Below, piece by piece: positions 1 to 10,870 of a DNA stretch of 64,000 nt. The notes beneath the pieces were generated by a model, which was not told the DNA's origin, did no database searches, and worked only from the letters and a program-made list of their open reading frames with translations. The position numbers and the translations under genes are program-made. Source of the stretch: Eumeta japonica (taxonomy: Eukaryota; Arthropoda; Insecta; Lepidoptera; Psychidae); NCBI GenBank assembly GCA_005406025.1, contig BGZK01000719.1, forward strand, positions 62,001 to 126,000, read 5' to 3'. Within the stretch, counting starts at the first letter, position 1; each line of letters opens with the position of its first letter.

Positions 1-1330
1 TCGAAAATTACGCTCTCAAGCCGAAAACTGATCTATAGTGATTCTCAAGCGATTTGCAATCAATTTTCCGTCATTCGTATTTCGTATAAAGTGTATAATT
101 ATTTATTTTATGTAAGTCGTTAGATTAAATAAAATCTTTTCACATCTATTAAGGATCTATGACATTACAATAATATGGTGTAATTGGACTGATCTGATGA
201 TGGAGCCACAAGGTAGGCACAGGAATTTCATAACGGAATAACATATCCTAGTCGCGTTTGAGCTTGTCAGAGTTGTTTTGAGATGTACTCTAACCATGAG
301 TGATTTTCAGGGTTTGATGTTGGAGTCGGAAGGTAAGTATTAGCACTCCATAATAGGACAACCCTTATTTGGGCTTAAGTGTACTTTGGCCATAATTGGC
401 TTTCAGGATCTGATGTTGGAGCCTGAAGGTAAACACAGGAACTCCATAATGAAACAACGTATCCTAGCCGTGTTTGGTCTTGTAGAAATCGTTTTGAGAT
501 GTACCTGTTTTGACCATGAACGATGTTCAGGATCTGATGATGCAGCCGGAATTTAGGAACTAGTACTCTATAATAGAACAACGTGTCCAAGTGGTGTTCG
601 CGGTTGTTATAATTGTCTTGGAATGCATTTTAACCGTGATTGGTTTCCAGGTCTGATGATGGAGCTGAAATGCAGACTAATACTCCATAATGAAACAACG
701 CAGTCTAGTCGTCTTTGGACTTGTTGATATTGTTGTGGAATACTCTTTGACCATGATTGGATATCAGGGTTTGATAACGGAGGAAGTTTGGAAGTTCTAT
801 CATTGAACCTGAAAGTCAAACGTGGTCAAAGTACATTTCAGGGCAATTTCAACAAGCCCAAATACGGTTGGGATATATTTTCCCGTTATGATATGTTAAT
901 TCCGGTGCCAACCATCGGGCTCCATCATCAGCCTTTGGACCCTGGACCCTAAAAGCCAATTATGGCCAAAGTACACTTAAAAATTGTATTAAGAACACAT
1001 ACGACTAGGTTACGTTGTTCTATTATGGATTACTAGTGCTTACCTTCCGGTTTCATCATAAAACCCTGAAAATCACTCATGATGAAAGTACATCTCAAGA
1101 CAACTCTAACAAGCTCAAACACGACTATGATATGTTATTCTGTTATATAGTTCCTGTGCCTACCTTCTGGCTCCATCATCCGATCAGTTCATTTATACTG
1201 TACAGTCATCGGTATTCGACAAGTGTGTAAAGTTTTAATTTAATCTAACGCTTTAAAGTCGCTCAAAATTGCGTATAAGAATAACATGTTTTTATACCCA
1301 ACTATTTCGTCTCGCAAATCGATTCCAAAA
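1..1330. repeat. Foldback-type repeat array of ~120-bp units
   Basis: Five to six diverged units begin with a (GAT)CTGATGATGGAGCC-like motif at about 191, 311, 407, 531, 651 and 768, most 118-124 bp apart. Near 800-830 the orientation flips, and three units run in reverse complement and end near 932, 1069 and 1187 (motif GGCTCCATCATC). Outside the units a second inverted pair matches: CGTTAGATTAAATAAAA at 118-134 and its near-complement at 1233-1250. A weaker pair, CGATTTGC at 50-57 and GCAAATCG at 1314-1321, suggests the arms extend further and that the left end lies outside the window. Terminal inverted repeats built from internal tandem units are typical of Foldback-like transposons. No coding capacity is seen; the short open frames here follow the repeat units. 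Confidence 0.7.
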
Positions 1331-1390
1331 TTGCAATCGATTTCTACTTTTATGTAATAAGGCCTCAGGACAGCGTAACAGCGGTCAGAG

Positions 1391-1468
1391 TCATGATTAA
1401 GATCGTAATCGGTCGATATGAATGAGGAAATTCATTCTATGGCTGTGAGTGGAGCCTACGAAAATATA
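1391..1468 (+). mobile_element. Degenerate Helitron 3' end
   Basis: A GATCG-rich stretch is followed by ATGAATGAGGAAATTCATTC and an imperfect hairpin (TGGCTGTGAGTGGAGCC) and then ACGAAAATATATA. The same order (GATCGG-rich run, ATTCATTC-type motif, GC hairpin) occurs in the Helitron copies at 31001-31081 and, in reverse complement, at 45257-45300. The terminal CTRR is not preserved. No matching 5' end was identified because the foldback array lies directly upstream. Confidence 0.35.
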
Positions 1469-2430
1469 TAAATAAATGAAAATAATTAGAAGCGATTATA
1501 AGTTCTTAGATACTTATCCTTAAGAAATATTACTTTAAAATGTTAAAACCAAATTATTTTTACTGAAGAATAATCTATTCAGATGCAATTCCCACACGTT
1601 ATATCATTAATTTTCTTTGATTGATTTTGATGCAATTTTTAATGTTATGATAAGCTGTTTTTAAACTGTTTAAATTGTGTATGTATGTGTGTGTATGTAT
1701 GAGAAAGTGAGAGAGAGAGAGAGTATGTGTGTGCGTCCATGCTGTGTGCGTGCGTGCATGTGTACGTGCGTATTGAATTCCGGTTTATAAAAAATGATAG
1801 AGCTGCAAATAATTTAGATTTACTTAGTAAGTAGATGCTAATTGAAGTAGATTTAGGAAGATCTCAAAGACTTTTATTTCTTTTTATAACTTTTAATCTA
1901 TTTTATCGATCATTTCCAAAATTTAATGAGGTCAATTCTTAATAAAACTAAGTCAATTCTTGTTCGACTCAAGTCGAAATTGGTACATTTTTGAGAGCTA
2001 TAGAGGATAACAAAAATTAAAAAAAAATTATTTTCTAAATATTTTTTTGGAATATTTTTTTGTGCCCAAAATTGCATCTAATAACATATGTACTGAAAGA
2101 ATCGGTCAGTTTGATCAAATTAGATTATTGTTAGAGAAACACTAACAAAAATACATTTTCTAGAAATAATTATTCAGATTTCTTGACTGATCTATTTTTA
2201 TAATCTAGTTTTCTCTCGTGCTTAAAACATTATTTTTAATGCAAGGTCCGTGGAATTTGCTCAAAAGATATCTTCGATTAATATCTATATACAGGTTTTC
2301 ATTTTGGTTTGTAATGTAATGTAAGTTGTTCAGAAATGTCAAACCATTTTTCAACCACTTGCTTGTTTCCGACTGAATCGGAATTTAACATGCTATTGTA
2401 AGTTTGGTGAAAACGCAATATAATTTTATC
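1469..2430. other. AT-rich noncoding, with a (TG)/(GA)/(TGCG) simple repeat
   Basis: No supported gene. At 1681-1770 there is a compound low-complexity tract of TATG/TG, then (GA)n, then TGTGCG units. Around 1985-2170 the sequence is A/T-homopolymer-rich and loosely resembles the dispersed repeat described at 15310 and 23280, but I could not align it convincingly. Confidence 0.5.
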
Positions 2431-2640
2431 ATCGAGCTGATTTGATGATGGAGACGTTAGGTGACTATATTAATTCCTAAGCTGCACTTGCCAAACCCAT
2501 TATGTTTGGGTTCGTTTGTTTTGTCTTGATAAAAACTATAACCTTGTATGGTGCGTAGGGTCTAACAATGAAGCCGGAAGGTGGTCATAGGAACTACTAA
2601 AGGAATAAACCCTATTTGTGTTTAGATTTTTTTGACTGAT
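2431..2640 (+). repeat. Two diverged copies of the 120-bp foldback unit
   Basis: A unit head (TGATTTGATGATGGAG) occurs at 2438-2453 and another (TCTAACAATGAAGCCGGAAG) at 2561-2580. The second is followed by the family's GTCATAGGAACTACTAAAGG and CCCTATTTGTGTTT segments. The spacing (~123 bp) and order match the left array at 191-830, in the same orientation. These are a detached part of that array or an independent insertion. Confidence 0.6.
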
Positions 2641-5600
2641 CTTTATTTGTGCATTGATATGTACATGCTCTAGGGCGTGATCATGAACCTTTTTATAATC
2701 GATACGTAGATACGTACAATATATTACGCTTAGTCGCTTTACCAATACTCATCATCAATTTTAGTAGTCAGTAAAAAAGAAAAAAAAAACAAATAAAACC
2801 AAATAAAACTTGTATTAAATGAATTATATATACGTATATAGAAACTTGCGTACCTACACATGCCTATGTGATTATCGACGAAGGAACTATTCTAAACCTC
2901 TAGGTTTCATGATAATAATTTTTTTTTTGTATACTTATTTTTTGCTTTTTAGTTCAGGTTCGGAAATAAAAGCTCGTTTTTTTTTTAATTACTAGTATTA
3001 CAGGTTGCGAAATAAAATACCAACAATCTGAGATTAAAAATCCAAAACACACCCAAACATATTTTTTTTTATTTCAAAAGCTCAAAAATGTAAGCCACGA
3101 CATCAGAGCTCAAAAACATCGGAAAACGTTTCGGGTTACCCCGCAAGGCCAATCACTACTGAGATTTTTTTAAAATTCTACGTGAAATTTTACATGTGTG
3201 CATCACAGAAGTAACCGGATTATGGTAATGGAATTACACCGTTAATGATAAGATGTAGTCTTAAGACATTGCTGTAAAATACAATTATATTACGACAGCA
3301 AACGCGTTTTATGATATTATTTTTCTAACATGAGTGCTAATAACAATGATAATGAAAAATCACCCGATATGAGCCTCACATATTAATACTAGACGTTGAT
3401 CACTAAGCAGCTCTCGTGGGAGGCAAGTAAGTCGATATTATGGCCTGTGTCAGTGTTCCGTAAATGTATTCTAACAAAAGAAACTCCTGTAACAAATTTT
3501 GACACCGTATGATATTTGTAGACAGATAATTAATGGACACAGACAATTAACCATGTTACGCATCTGAATGGAGTGCGTTTTGTGTGCGTAATATGTTAGT
3601 CAGTACGCTTGATAAATGAAAAGGCACCTTATTTGCTATCGCAAAAGTAAAATTTCGAAAGAGTAATTCTTTAGTTATACGACGCGCAAGCTACTATTCA
3701 AATATAATTTTTGGTTGCCACGTGTTTATTTGATTAAACTATCAAAACGTATCAAAAAAGAAATTGATTGATAACTTACATAAACATCTAAATTTTGATC
3801 CCAACTAACCAAGAAAGCGGCGTGCAGTTATGTTTAAGGAAAAATGCAGACCTTTTTTTACGAGGCACAGTTCGCGAAGCGATCCAGTGCTTCATAAGAA
3901 TATTAACAAAGATATATGCATTCGAATGAATATATTAAACATCTGTCCACGTTCCCACATACATTTAGGACGGCTTTCTTTCCAGCTTCTCGCGATGTTC
4001 CTTGTAAAAATCCTTTTTGTAATAAATTATTCTGATATATCGTCATAGCGGATTACGTATCGGAATTTTACCGTTTCTCGTGCGTTTTTTAGGTGTTAGG
4101 TATTTTTTTTTTACACGCCTTTCTTATATTGGGATTTCGCACGTACCAATCCCATTGTAAATGTTTCTTTACTTAATCTCATAATTCTATAAATAACGTG
4201 TTTATGAAGGATAATCGCAAAATTAAATTTTACGAGGAACTCCATTGTTTCACTATTGTAATATATGTCACTGGAATTACACGAATTTTATCAAAACACT
4301 GATAAATTTATTTAATTATTAACCTATTCATTATGTCCAAATAAATATCTGCATTGATCTGCATTGAACATTTCAGTCTGCGTCTCATACGTTTACATAT
4401 ACACGTAACGTAAAACGTATACACAACTCGTACCTAAAACTTAGTGTGCAGTCTAAACTCAGTGAACTGTTAATATGAAATGTAATTCGCATAGGTACAT
4501 TACTTTGTGTTTATAACGATAAATAAAAATTACATAAACACGAGTGACAATGATATATAAACGGGTTTACGATTGCGAATCGATATAAAGTCGACAATTG
4601 CAGGGCGCTCTTGCTCTCTTCCCCGCCCGCGTGATAAAATGTCGATCTTGTGAATGGCCCACATCAGACCTTTCGGGGAAAAGATCCCCATTTCCGACAT
4701 CGATCATATTGCAGGAAAAGTGTCGTCTAATTCTGATAGATCGCATATGTTTATTACCTATGAGTATTTTGTGTTATCATGGCTCTCTGATAGGGATCAG
4801 TGGCATTTTAGATCCAAGAATAAAATTTATTTATATCACTGTGATTCCTCATCAGATTTGATTGAGAATGTTTGACTATTTAGACTCAACTAAAATAATA
4901 ATATACTTTAAATAATAACTCGGATCAATGATTAAAAAAACCTTTTGGATCAAAAATTTAAATTCAGAAGTGTGTTATAATACATCTTTTTAAATTAAAA
5001 TTAAACCGGTAATTACATAACAGCTTAATTTTTAGAATTGAATTGCCGGTTTATGCACTTTTTGACGTAAGTCCGTTTCAGTCTGATAGCAAAATCGAAT
5101 CACTCTATAAATTAATATTATTCAAGCTTAAGCACCCGTTCAATAAGCCACTGTTTTAGCTCCTACTCCCAGACGTTACAAAATACTTGACTAGAAGTTA
5201 CAAATTGTAACATTTGCGTTATTTCTTTGGTGTTCATTATATTGTATAATTACTATATAGTAACATAATCTTTGGTAAAATTAATTTTAAAGTTATTAAA
5301 TTACATTAAAAGTATCTTTGTTTTTATTAATAAAGCTCACGAACTTAATAACGTAAACTTTGCACATTTTTTTTCTAATATCAAAGCAACAACACAAAAT
5401 TTCATCTGTGCGTTTGGCAGGAATATGGGCCAATGTCTGTTTCAATTTCACGGGCGTTTGTTGGCGGAGTGAAGATGCCCCAAGGTGTCATTTCACTGAA
5501 AGCGGCCCAGACTTATGAGATTTTTCTAGATTTTTTTTGTCTTCGAGTTCCCAAGCGGTAGCTCGGAAACCATACCCGGAGATTGAATTTTCTTGTTCGC

Positions 5601-6364
5601 CGTATGTCGCTGCAATAAACGGTAATTGGAAAATAGCTGGCGAAAATTAAGGTGCTTTGTTGGCTATTTCTAAATAGGTAGCGATCGCAGGATGATTCAA
5701 CTTATATAGAAAATGTTGTTGGTTTCAGTTTGTCAGATATCGTACTTGATATGCATGAAATTTGCATAAAATATTATACTCGCGAGATCGATTGAAAGAC
5801 GAAGAGAGATTTCTACTGTGAAGAATAGAGCATTTTTTAGAATATACTATTTTAAATGTATGGCCGACTAAATTGTAGTAGAACTCGTATACCGAAGATA
5901 ACGAGCATTATTACATGGAATGATAATAATCAGTTTTTGATTTAAAATGATAATTTTCTTAAAAAAACACGGCTGACCAAAAATTAAAATATTAATACCG
6001 ATTTTGTATTTTAAATATAGAGCTACGAAAGAGGCGGCATGAACACAGAAAATATACACACCTTTTATCATCACTTAAGGAAAAAAATCACGTATATGTG
6101 ATCTCTTCGGACGGTCGCAACTTCAAAATACGCCGTACCATTTTGCGGTCCTAGGTTTGTACTAGGTATCTCGATGGCTAGTTCTACTCACGTCACCGCC
6201 GCATCGCCGCCACTTCTTAATTTCACCGCTATTGTATATTTTTCAACTCTCAAGTCTCTAAAGCCTTATAATACGAAGTTCATCTATCAAACTCGAATAT
6301 TTTAATAATCGATATGTTGAAATATCCTTGTTACTTATTTCAGAGTCTTCAAAGCCTTAATATG
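2641..6364. other. AT-rich noncoding, with two GC-richer patches
   Basis: No supported gene. At 4598-4875 two overlapping plus-strand frames (87 and 73 codons) stay open across a patch around 4600-4700, but neither has a recognisable domain. At 5397-5540 another patch carries an acceptor-like TTTGGCAG and an open frame of about 46 codons ending at a TAG; a different frame is also open there, so chance or a conserved noncoding element is as likely as an exon. Around 3060-3140 there are AAGCTCAAAA and GAGCTCAAAA motifs like those in the repeat family at 15310 and 23280. Confidence 0.45.
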
Positions 6365-6660
6365 TATTATATGAGCTCAGTAGTTAAGTGCAATGTTTTC
6401 TAACCGAGAGGTAACTTACCGTGTTCGATCCTGATCACAAGCGAATTGACCAATGAGTTTTAAACTTAGTCAAATAACGTCACACGCTCAGTGACTCGAA
6501 GAGCACGTCAAGCCGGCGTTCCTAGATGGTCATCCTGTTGATGTCAAAGGCGTCAGCAGCGCCCGACCCACACCGGGCCAGCGATGGGTGCTTATATCTT
6601 TGGCCCTCAACCTGATATAAAAAGTTCATGGGAGGGTGTGCCTCATTAGTGGGGCGGTTG
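6365..6660 (+). mobile_element. Probable tRNA-derived SINE
   Basis: The 5' part (6371-6445) has RNA polymerase III promoter-like boxes: TGAGCTCAGTAGT (A box-like) at 6372-6384 and GTGTTCGATCCTG (B box-like) at 6421-6433, about 37 bp apart. These match the tRNA order, but a full cloverleaf is not evident. A GC-richer, tRNA-unrelated body follows (to about 6660). Head plus unrelated body is the usual SINE layout. I see no clear poly(A) tail or target duplication, so the 3' border is approximate. It could instead be a tRNA pseudogene next to unrelated sequence. Confidence 0.5.
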
Positions 6661-6879
6661 GACAGCTATACAGAAAGACCGTCACTTTATATCGTCCAAC
6701 AAAAGTGAAAGTTATGGTCGAACAATTGGATGATGTCTAAAGTAAGTTTCTGTGGTCGACGAATCTCATCGAAATTCTACACCGTTGATTGCACAAAGTA
6801 ATTTCTGTGTTTTAATGCACAGCTTTATACTCATAAAAAAAAAATTTGGTTGCCTGTAAAGTCGGTATACGGGCGAAAG

Positions 6880-7310
6880 TTTTACGTGACAACGACTTTG
6901 AATGGTAAAATCATTTTAATGTGAATATTCATTCGTATAGTAGGAAGAAGGATGAAATAATAGTAACAATTTAAAACATTTATTTATACAAAGAATTATA
7001 TTTAAAACATTAATTTATACAAAGAATCTCGCACTGAATTTCATATTAACAAAATTTTATTTTTACCTTTACACATACATACGTATTTATATACAAATAT
7101 ACATACAATAACTTGCAATACATTTGCAAGCTATGCACTAATTCTCTAGTGCTGCGCGCGCGGCAGACCGATCATAGTTGAGTGGGAGAGAGACGCAAGG
7201 CATTCGGCGGGCCTCTCTCGTTCGGTGACTCATCGTTACGTTACCGAGCGTTACACTTTTCATAAGTGACTCCCAGCCGCAACCTAATTTAAGACGTTGT
7301 CACGTCAAAA
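6880..7310. mobile_element. Candidate nonautonomous element with ~20-bp inverted ends
   Basis: TTTTACGTGACAACGACTT at 6880-6898 is matched in reverse complement by AAGACGTTGTCACGTCAAAA at 7291-7310, with one indel and one mismatch. The interior holds an imperfect 26-bp direct repeat and a CpG-rich segment (7140-7290). Paired ends about 430 bp apart fit a MITE-like DNA transposon. No target duplication could be confirmed, and the true termini may lie somewhat outside the pair because similarity seems to stop gradually. Confidence 0.4.
6971..7027 (+). repeat. Direct repeat, 26 bp, period 31
   Basis: TTAAAACATTTATTTATACA plus AAGAAT at 6971-6996 recurs at 7002-7027 with one substitution. It lies within the candidate TIR element. 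Confidence 0.85.
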
Positions 7311-7690
7311 TGCTAACAAATAAGGATATCATATACGTCTGTAAATCACAGAAAGTAAAAGAACGTCTTTACAGTTTTGCCAATATTCGTCAATTACTAA
7401 ATATTAGTTGTTGTTTTACAAAATCGTAAGTAATCGCATATATTTAATAGAAACGTATAGCCAACCGAAAAGCTATAAGTACGCGAGCGATACAAAAATT
7501 CCACTTGATCCTGGTACGTAGTGTCTGAGCGAGCGGTGTCGGCGGGCCGGACGCGCGCCGGCCGCCCTGAAAATTCAGGCTCACTCGAGAAAATATGGCC
7601 GTTGATGGAACCTTAATGTTTCCGACTGGCGAGCGGCTCGGTCACGCTGCGCCACTCGACACCCGCTCATGCCCGCGCCCCAGCAACTAC
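7140..7690. promoter_or_regulatory. CpG-rich islands, candidate regulatory DNA
   Basis: Two GC-rich blocks (7140-7290 and 7500-7690) stand out from the AT-rich flanks and are dense in CpG. The first contains an AP-1-like TGACTCAT at 7227-7234 and a GAGA-type GAGAGAGAC, and lies inside the candidate TIR element. The second contains a 49-codon frame starting ATGGCCGTTGATGG near 7594, with no recognisable domain. I cannot tell a conserved enhancer from a transposon-borne promoter here. Confidence 0.35.
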
Positions 7691-7941
7691 TCACGCAGAT
7701 GTTATTGTTTAAAAATAAACTATAGTTGCTGTGAGAACCATTAAAATAGAGTTACGCCACGGAAAAAACGTGAGAAGAAAATCTGGAAATAATATAAATA
7801 TATTGTTATTAAAGATAAGCATCAAAACAAATAATCAAAAAACTATTCCTTGAATATTCTAGAGCCTGCTCTAGGAATATAAAAATCCTGTTTTTTTTTT
7901 AATATAAGCTTAGTATAAACCTGGTTATATAATTAAATAAA

Positions 7942-8020
7942 GCGGAGGCGACCGAGTCTTTAACGAGATCTTTAAATTGTTCACATTAAAAGGTTACAGA
8001 TTCGAATCCTGATCATGAAA
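7942..8020 (+). repeat. tRNA-like relic (A and B box-like sequences)
   Basis: GGCGACCGAGTCTTTAACGA at 7947-7966 resembles the start of Ser/Leu tRNAs (GGCCGAGTGGTTAAGGC type), and AGATTCGAATCCTG at 7998-8011 is a good B box. The intervening arms do not fold into a functional cloverleaf, so this is a tRNA pseudogene or a SINE head, not a working tRNA. Confidence 0.4.
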
Positions 8021-8689
8021 AAATTTAATGATGACATTTTTTAATTTAAGTCGAATCTGAAACTACTTAATTTATACTTTAGAGAGTACGTTAAGCCGTC
8101 TATTCTGTAAATTGTCACTGCGTTGGGGAAAAAAATTCTGGGTAACCTTCTAATCGACAGTGAATTATCGTAGACGATTTAAAGCACAATCCTCTGAAAT
8201 AAAAATATTGTGTGAGAGTATACCCGTGGAGTAAGACGAAAGGAATCTGATGCAAAATATTATATAATATCCATAGAATTTTAACGTTCATCCGATTCAA
8301 ATCCTAACCTTTTACACGAAGTATTTCAATTAATGGCTTATCAGTTTCGGACACAGCGGCCACAGAGTAAGTACTGAACAATATTATAGTATTCTTTTGA
8401 TAACGCAAAAGTCATCCCATAAAGAAGACCTACATTGAAGGTATGTCATTATACAAACTGAGTTGAAAGTGAGGCGCGATTAAAGAAGTGCTTCTTAAAA
8501 CGCGTCTTACTTTTAAATCAGAAAAATTAAGCGTTTCGCATATATTTTCTCAAACTGTCGCTATTAAGTATAAATAAGACATATTTACATTTATCAATGC
8601 AGCGACGTTATTTCAATTAATTTGTACAAAATCGTAATTTAGTATTTTTATGTCTATAGACCTAAAATTGTAACTTGGTTTTTTATCCA
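8021..8689. other. AT-rich noncoding, nothing recognised
   Basis: No open frame with coding character, RNA gene or repeat boundary was recognised. The 61-codon minus-strand frame at 8115-8300 has no domain and is judged chance. Confidence 0.5.
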
Positions 8690-9010
8690 ATTTTAGGTTT
8701 TTTACCGCAAAAGGAACCTGTTTAGAATCACTTTGTTGTCCGTTTGTCCATTTGTCTGTAAATACCCTTTTCCTCGGGAAGTGTTAAGTTGAAATTAGTA
8801 TCAAGTTATAAGGACTACGGTTCTTTGGAGCTGTAATAAATTTAACTTCTAAGTCAACGTAATCTAGAAATACTGCCATTTATACCCTATATTTTTACAT
8901 TTTCACGTCAACTAAATCTTACAGTGTATATGAAAATTGGCAAGAATCAAGGCTTAGGGACAAATATAGAAAAAATCTGAAAAGAGTTAATTTTTAGTTA
9001 TACACGTATC
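8690..9010 (+). repeat. Dispersed lepidopteran-type repeat, unclassified
   Basis: The order of motifs AGAATCACTTTGTTGTCCGT, TTTGTCTGT, CTTTTCCTCGGGAA, ACTTCTAAGTCAACG, GCCATTTATACC and finally AAATCTGAAAA matches a repeat I recall as very common in lepidopteran genomes, here degraded. It has no coding capacity. Class and exact ends are unknown to me. The claim rests on memory; a library search would settle it. Confidence 0.5.
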
Positions 9011-9252
9011 ACATATTTTTTTGTAATAATTAACTTACCCTTGCAGTCGGAGTATAGGTTGTGATTAAGACCGATGTATGGGACAACATTTTTTTATTTC
9101 CCTTTTGTGAGAATTTAACATTGGTCAAAAATTCTTATACTTTAATATTTTAAAAAATCGAATATTTTTGAAATAAATTAAAAAAATATATTTGGGTTTT
9201 TTGGGATCAATATCGTATATCATATTCGATAATATCAACATAAGTATGAAGT

Positions 9253-9308
9253 ATATATTACATTTATACTGTGTAGCTTGATACCTACACAGTATAAATG
9301 TAATATAT
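9253..9308. repeat. Perfect hairpin, 24-bp arms, 8-nt loop
   Basis: The left arm at 9253-9276 (ending ACTGTGTAG) and the right arm at 9285-9308 (starting CTACACAGT) are exact reverse complements, separated by CTTGATAC. The flanks do not pair. It could be a short inverted-repeat element, a cruciform or a small-RNA hairpin; the stem is AT-rich and matches no conserved insect microRNA that I recognise. Confidence 0.9.
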
Positions 9309-9559
9309 TGTAATTGTAGCGCACACTGACTACCCGATTCTAGTCCGCATCACTAGTGACGTATCATTTAATTTTATAAAGACAACCTAAAATCTTACAT
9401 TTTATTGAAACGATAATAAGAAACTCATCAATAGGAAAGCGATGGAACTCGGTCAAATGGTTTTCGAGATTAATTTGTACAAAAATACAGTCACGTCATA
9501 TAAGCATGTCCAGTTGTGGATTTACTTACTCGGACATAGAACTCTAATACATTTTTATT

Positions 9560-9665
9560 GCATTTTAAGGAGCAATGCGAGCCACTAGGAAGTAGAGTGA
9601 TCACCGTCCGCCCATGAACAAGTAACTCCAAGTAACCAGTGCGTTGGCGGTCTTTTAAAAATAAT
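9560..9665 (-). mobile_element. Non-LTR retrotransposon 3' end, degraded
   Basis: Read on the minus strand the segment runs AAGACCGCCAACGCACTGG, then TTCATGGGCGGACGGTGATC, then ACTCTACTTCC. This is the characteristic C-terminal/3'-untranslated part of an abundant lepidopteran LINE (consensus order: AAAGGCCGGCAACGCAC, CATGGGCGGCGGTGATC, TTACC). A related copy on the plus strand lies at 32660-32935. It is 5'-truncated as usual for LINEs; no target duplication is visible. Confidence 0.6.
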
Positions 9666-9980
9666 GGATTACCTGATGAGGAGGACGTGAACCACTAAAA
9701 CTTTTACACACTGGACGAAACGAAACAGCTGTAGCTGTTACTTCACGTCAATTTTCTATGAGAGTATGGTATTTTACCGTCGAGCCGTCTCATTTTCATG
9801 ATGCAGCCGCAGCGTGGACCCATTCCCGTTAAGAATTCACATTTGTCATTCGGATATCATTGAAACTAAAGACGGAAAACTTACAGACTCATAAGCAAAA
9901 ACGATATCATACCTGTTACGATGTCATAAGATTACTGAGAAAATCGATCAAAATTGAAAAGGTATCAGAAAACATATATA

Positions 9981-10011
9981 CACGCGTACGAAGTCAGGGG
10001 CAAAATAAAGT
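9981..10011 (+). mobile_element. Degenerate Helitron 3' terminus
   Basis: CACGCGTACGAAGTCAGGGG followed by CAAAATAAAGT matches, with substitutions, the lepidopteran Helitron end (CGCGGACGAAGTCGCGGGC hairpin followed by a CTAGT end). The hairpin is damaged and the CTAG end has decayed to TAAAG. The 5' end was not located. Confidence 0.4.
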
Positions 10012-10227
10012 ATAGTCTTGGCGCGGACTTCCTATTGAGTAATCCGTTGGTGTATGAGGTGTCAAGTCAAGCGTCGGGAATCATACCTTCAAAATTTCGG
10101 TGTACCGCATCACGCAGAGAGTCTAGCTGACTGTCAACAGAGGGATGAATTTTGCCGCATGTCAAGAGAGAGAAAATGTGATAGTTGCACAAAGTAGGTG
10201 AGTGCAAATTTTCTTTTTATTTGATGA

Positions 10228-10870
10228 AGTTATGTAAAAATATTAACTGGCAAGGGTTTTGGTATTGCACAGAGGCATGTTACCCGAGGTTATGAAATCT
10301 TTACACCATGGTATGGTGTTGATTTGGGGTTGACAAAGAAACAGAATAAATTACGAGAAAAACATTTCACATGGAACACAAAAAGAATTAGCCATGAAGA
10401 ATCCACGACAAAGTACGCCATCGCTATAATTCGACCGTGGGTCGCAGTAGTCGAGATAGTGAGGTTTTTAACTGTGGAGATTTTATATATGCACGGAATG
10501 GTAGGACAAATCTTATCAGATAGGAGATTTTCGAGTTGAATAGAATGCTACGACAAATGCTTTACTAGGTATAGCCGAAATCAACATATCAACGAAGATG
10601 TATTGAATTCATTCCTGAAAGTTACTCATGCATAAAAATCAGTACAGAGCACCAGATGGGTATCAATATGTCGATGTATACGGGAACTTAGAAGCGCGTC
10701 AGATGATGTGGATGACGAACCCACCGTTGCTGTTGGACGGGAGTCGTTTGAGACGAAATAATTTTCGACGGTTGGCGCAAGCGTTATTGACGGTTCAATT
10801 TAACAAGCAAGACAAAAACGACGATTCTACAACGGTAAACAAGATATTAATTTTAGTATTAGGAGTTTAG
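10228..10870 (+). pseudogene. Unidentified coding-like region, two long open frames
   Basis: The frame 10228-10539 is open for 103 codons with a balanced, tryptophan-containing composition (for example EIFTPWYGVDLGLTKKQNKL) but has no ATG near its start. After a frame change a second frame, 10628-10870 (80 codons; MHKNQYRAPDGYQYVDVYGN at its start), is open and contains a possible splice donor (ACAACG/GTAAAC) near 10833. A strong donor-like AG/GTGAGT sits just upstream at 10196-10203. I recognise no domain. The codon-position GC pattern of the first frame is weak, so coding origin is not proven. It may be a decayed gene, a captured fragment or a chance opening in a GC-richer patch. Confidence 0.25.

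Noticed and set aside
7942..8020. Functional tRNA gene
   Set aside because: A and B box-like words are present but the stems do not pair into a cloverleaf and there is no clean terminator context.
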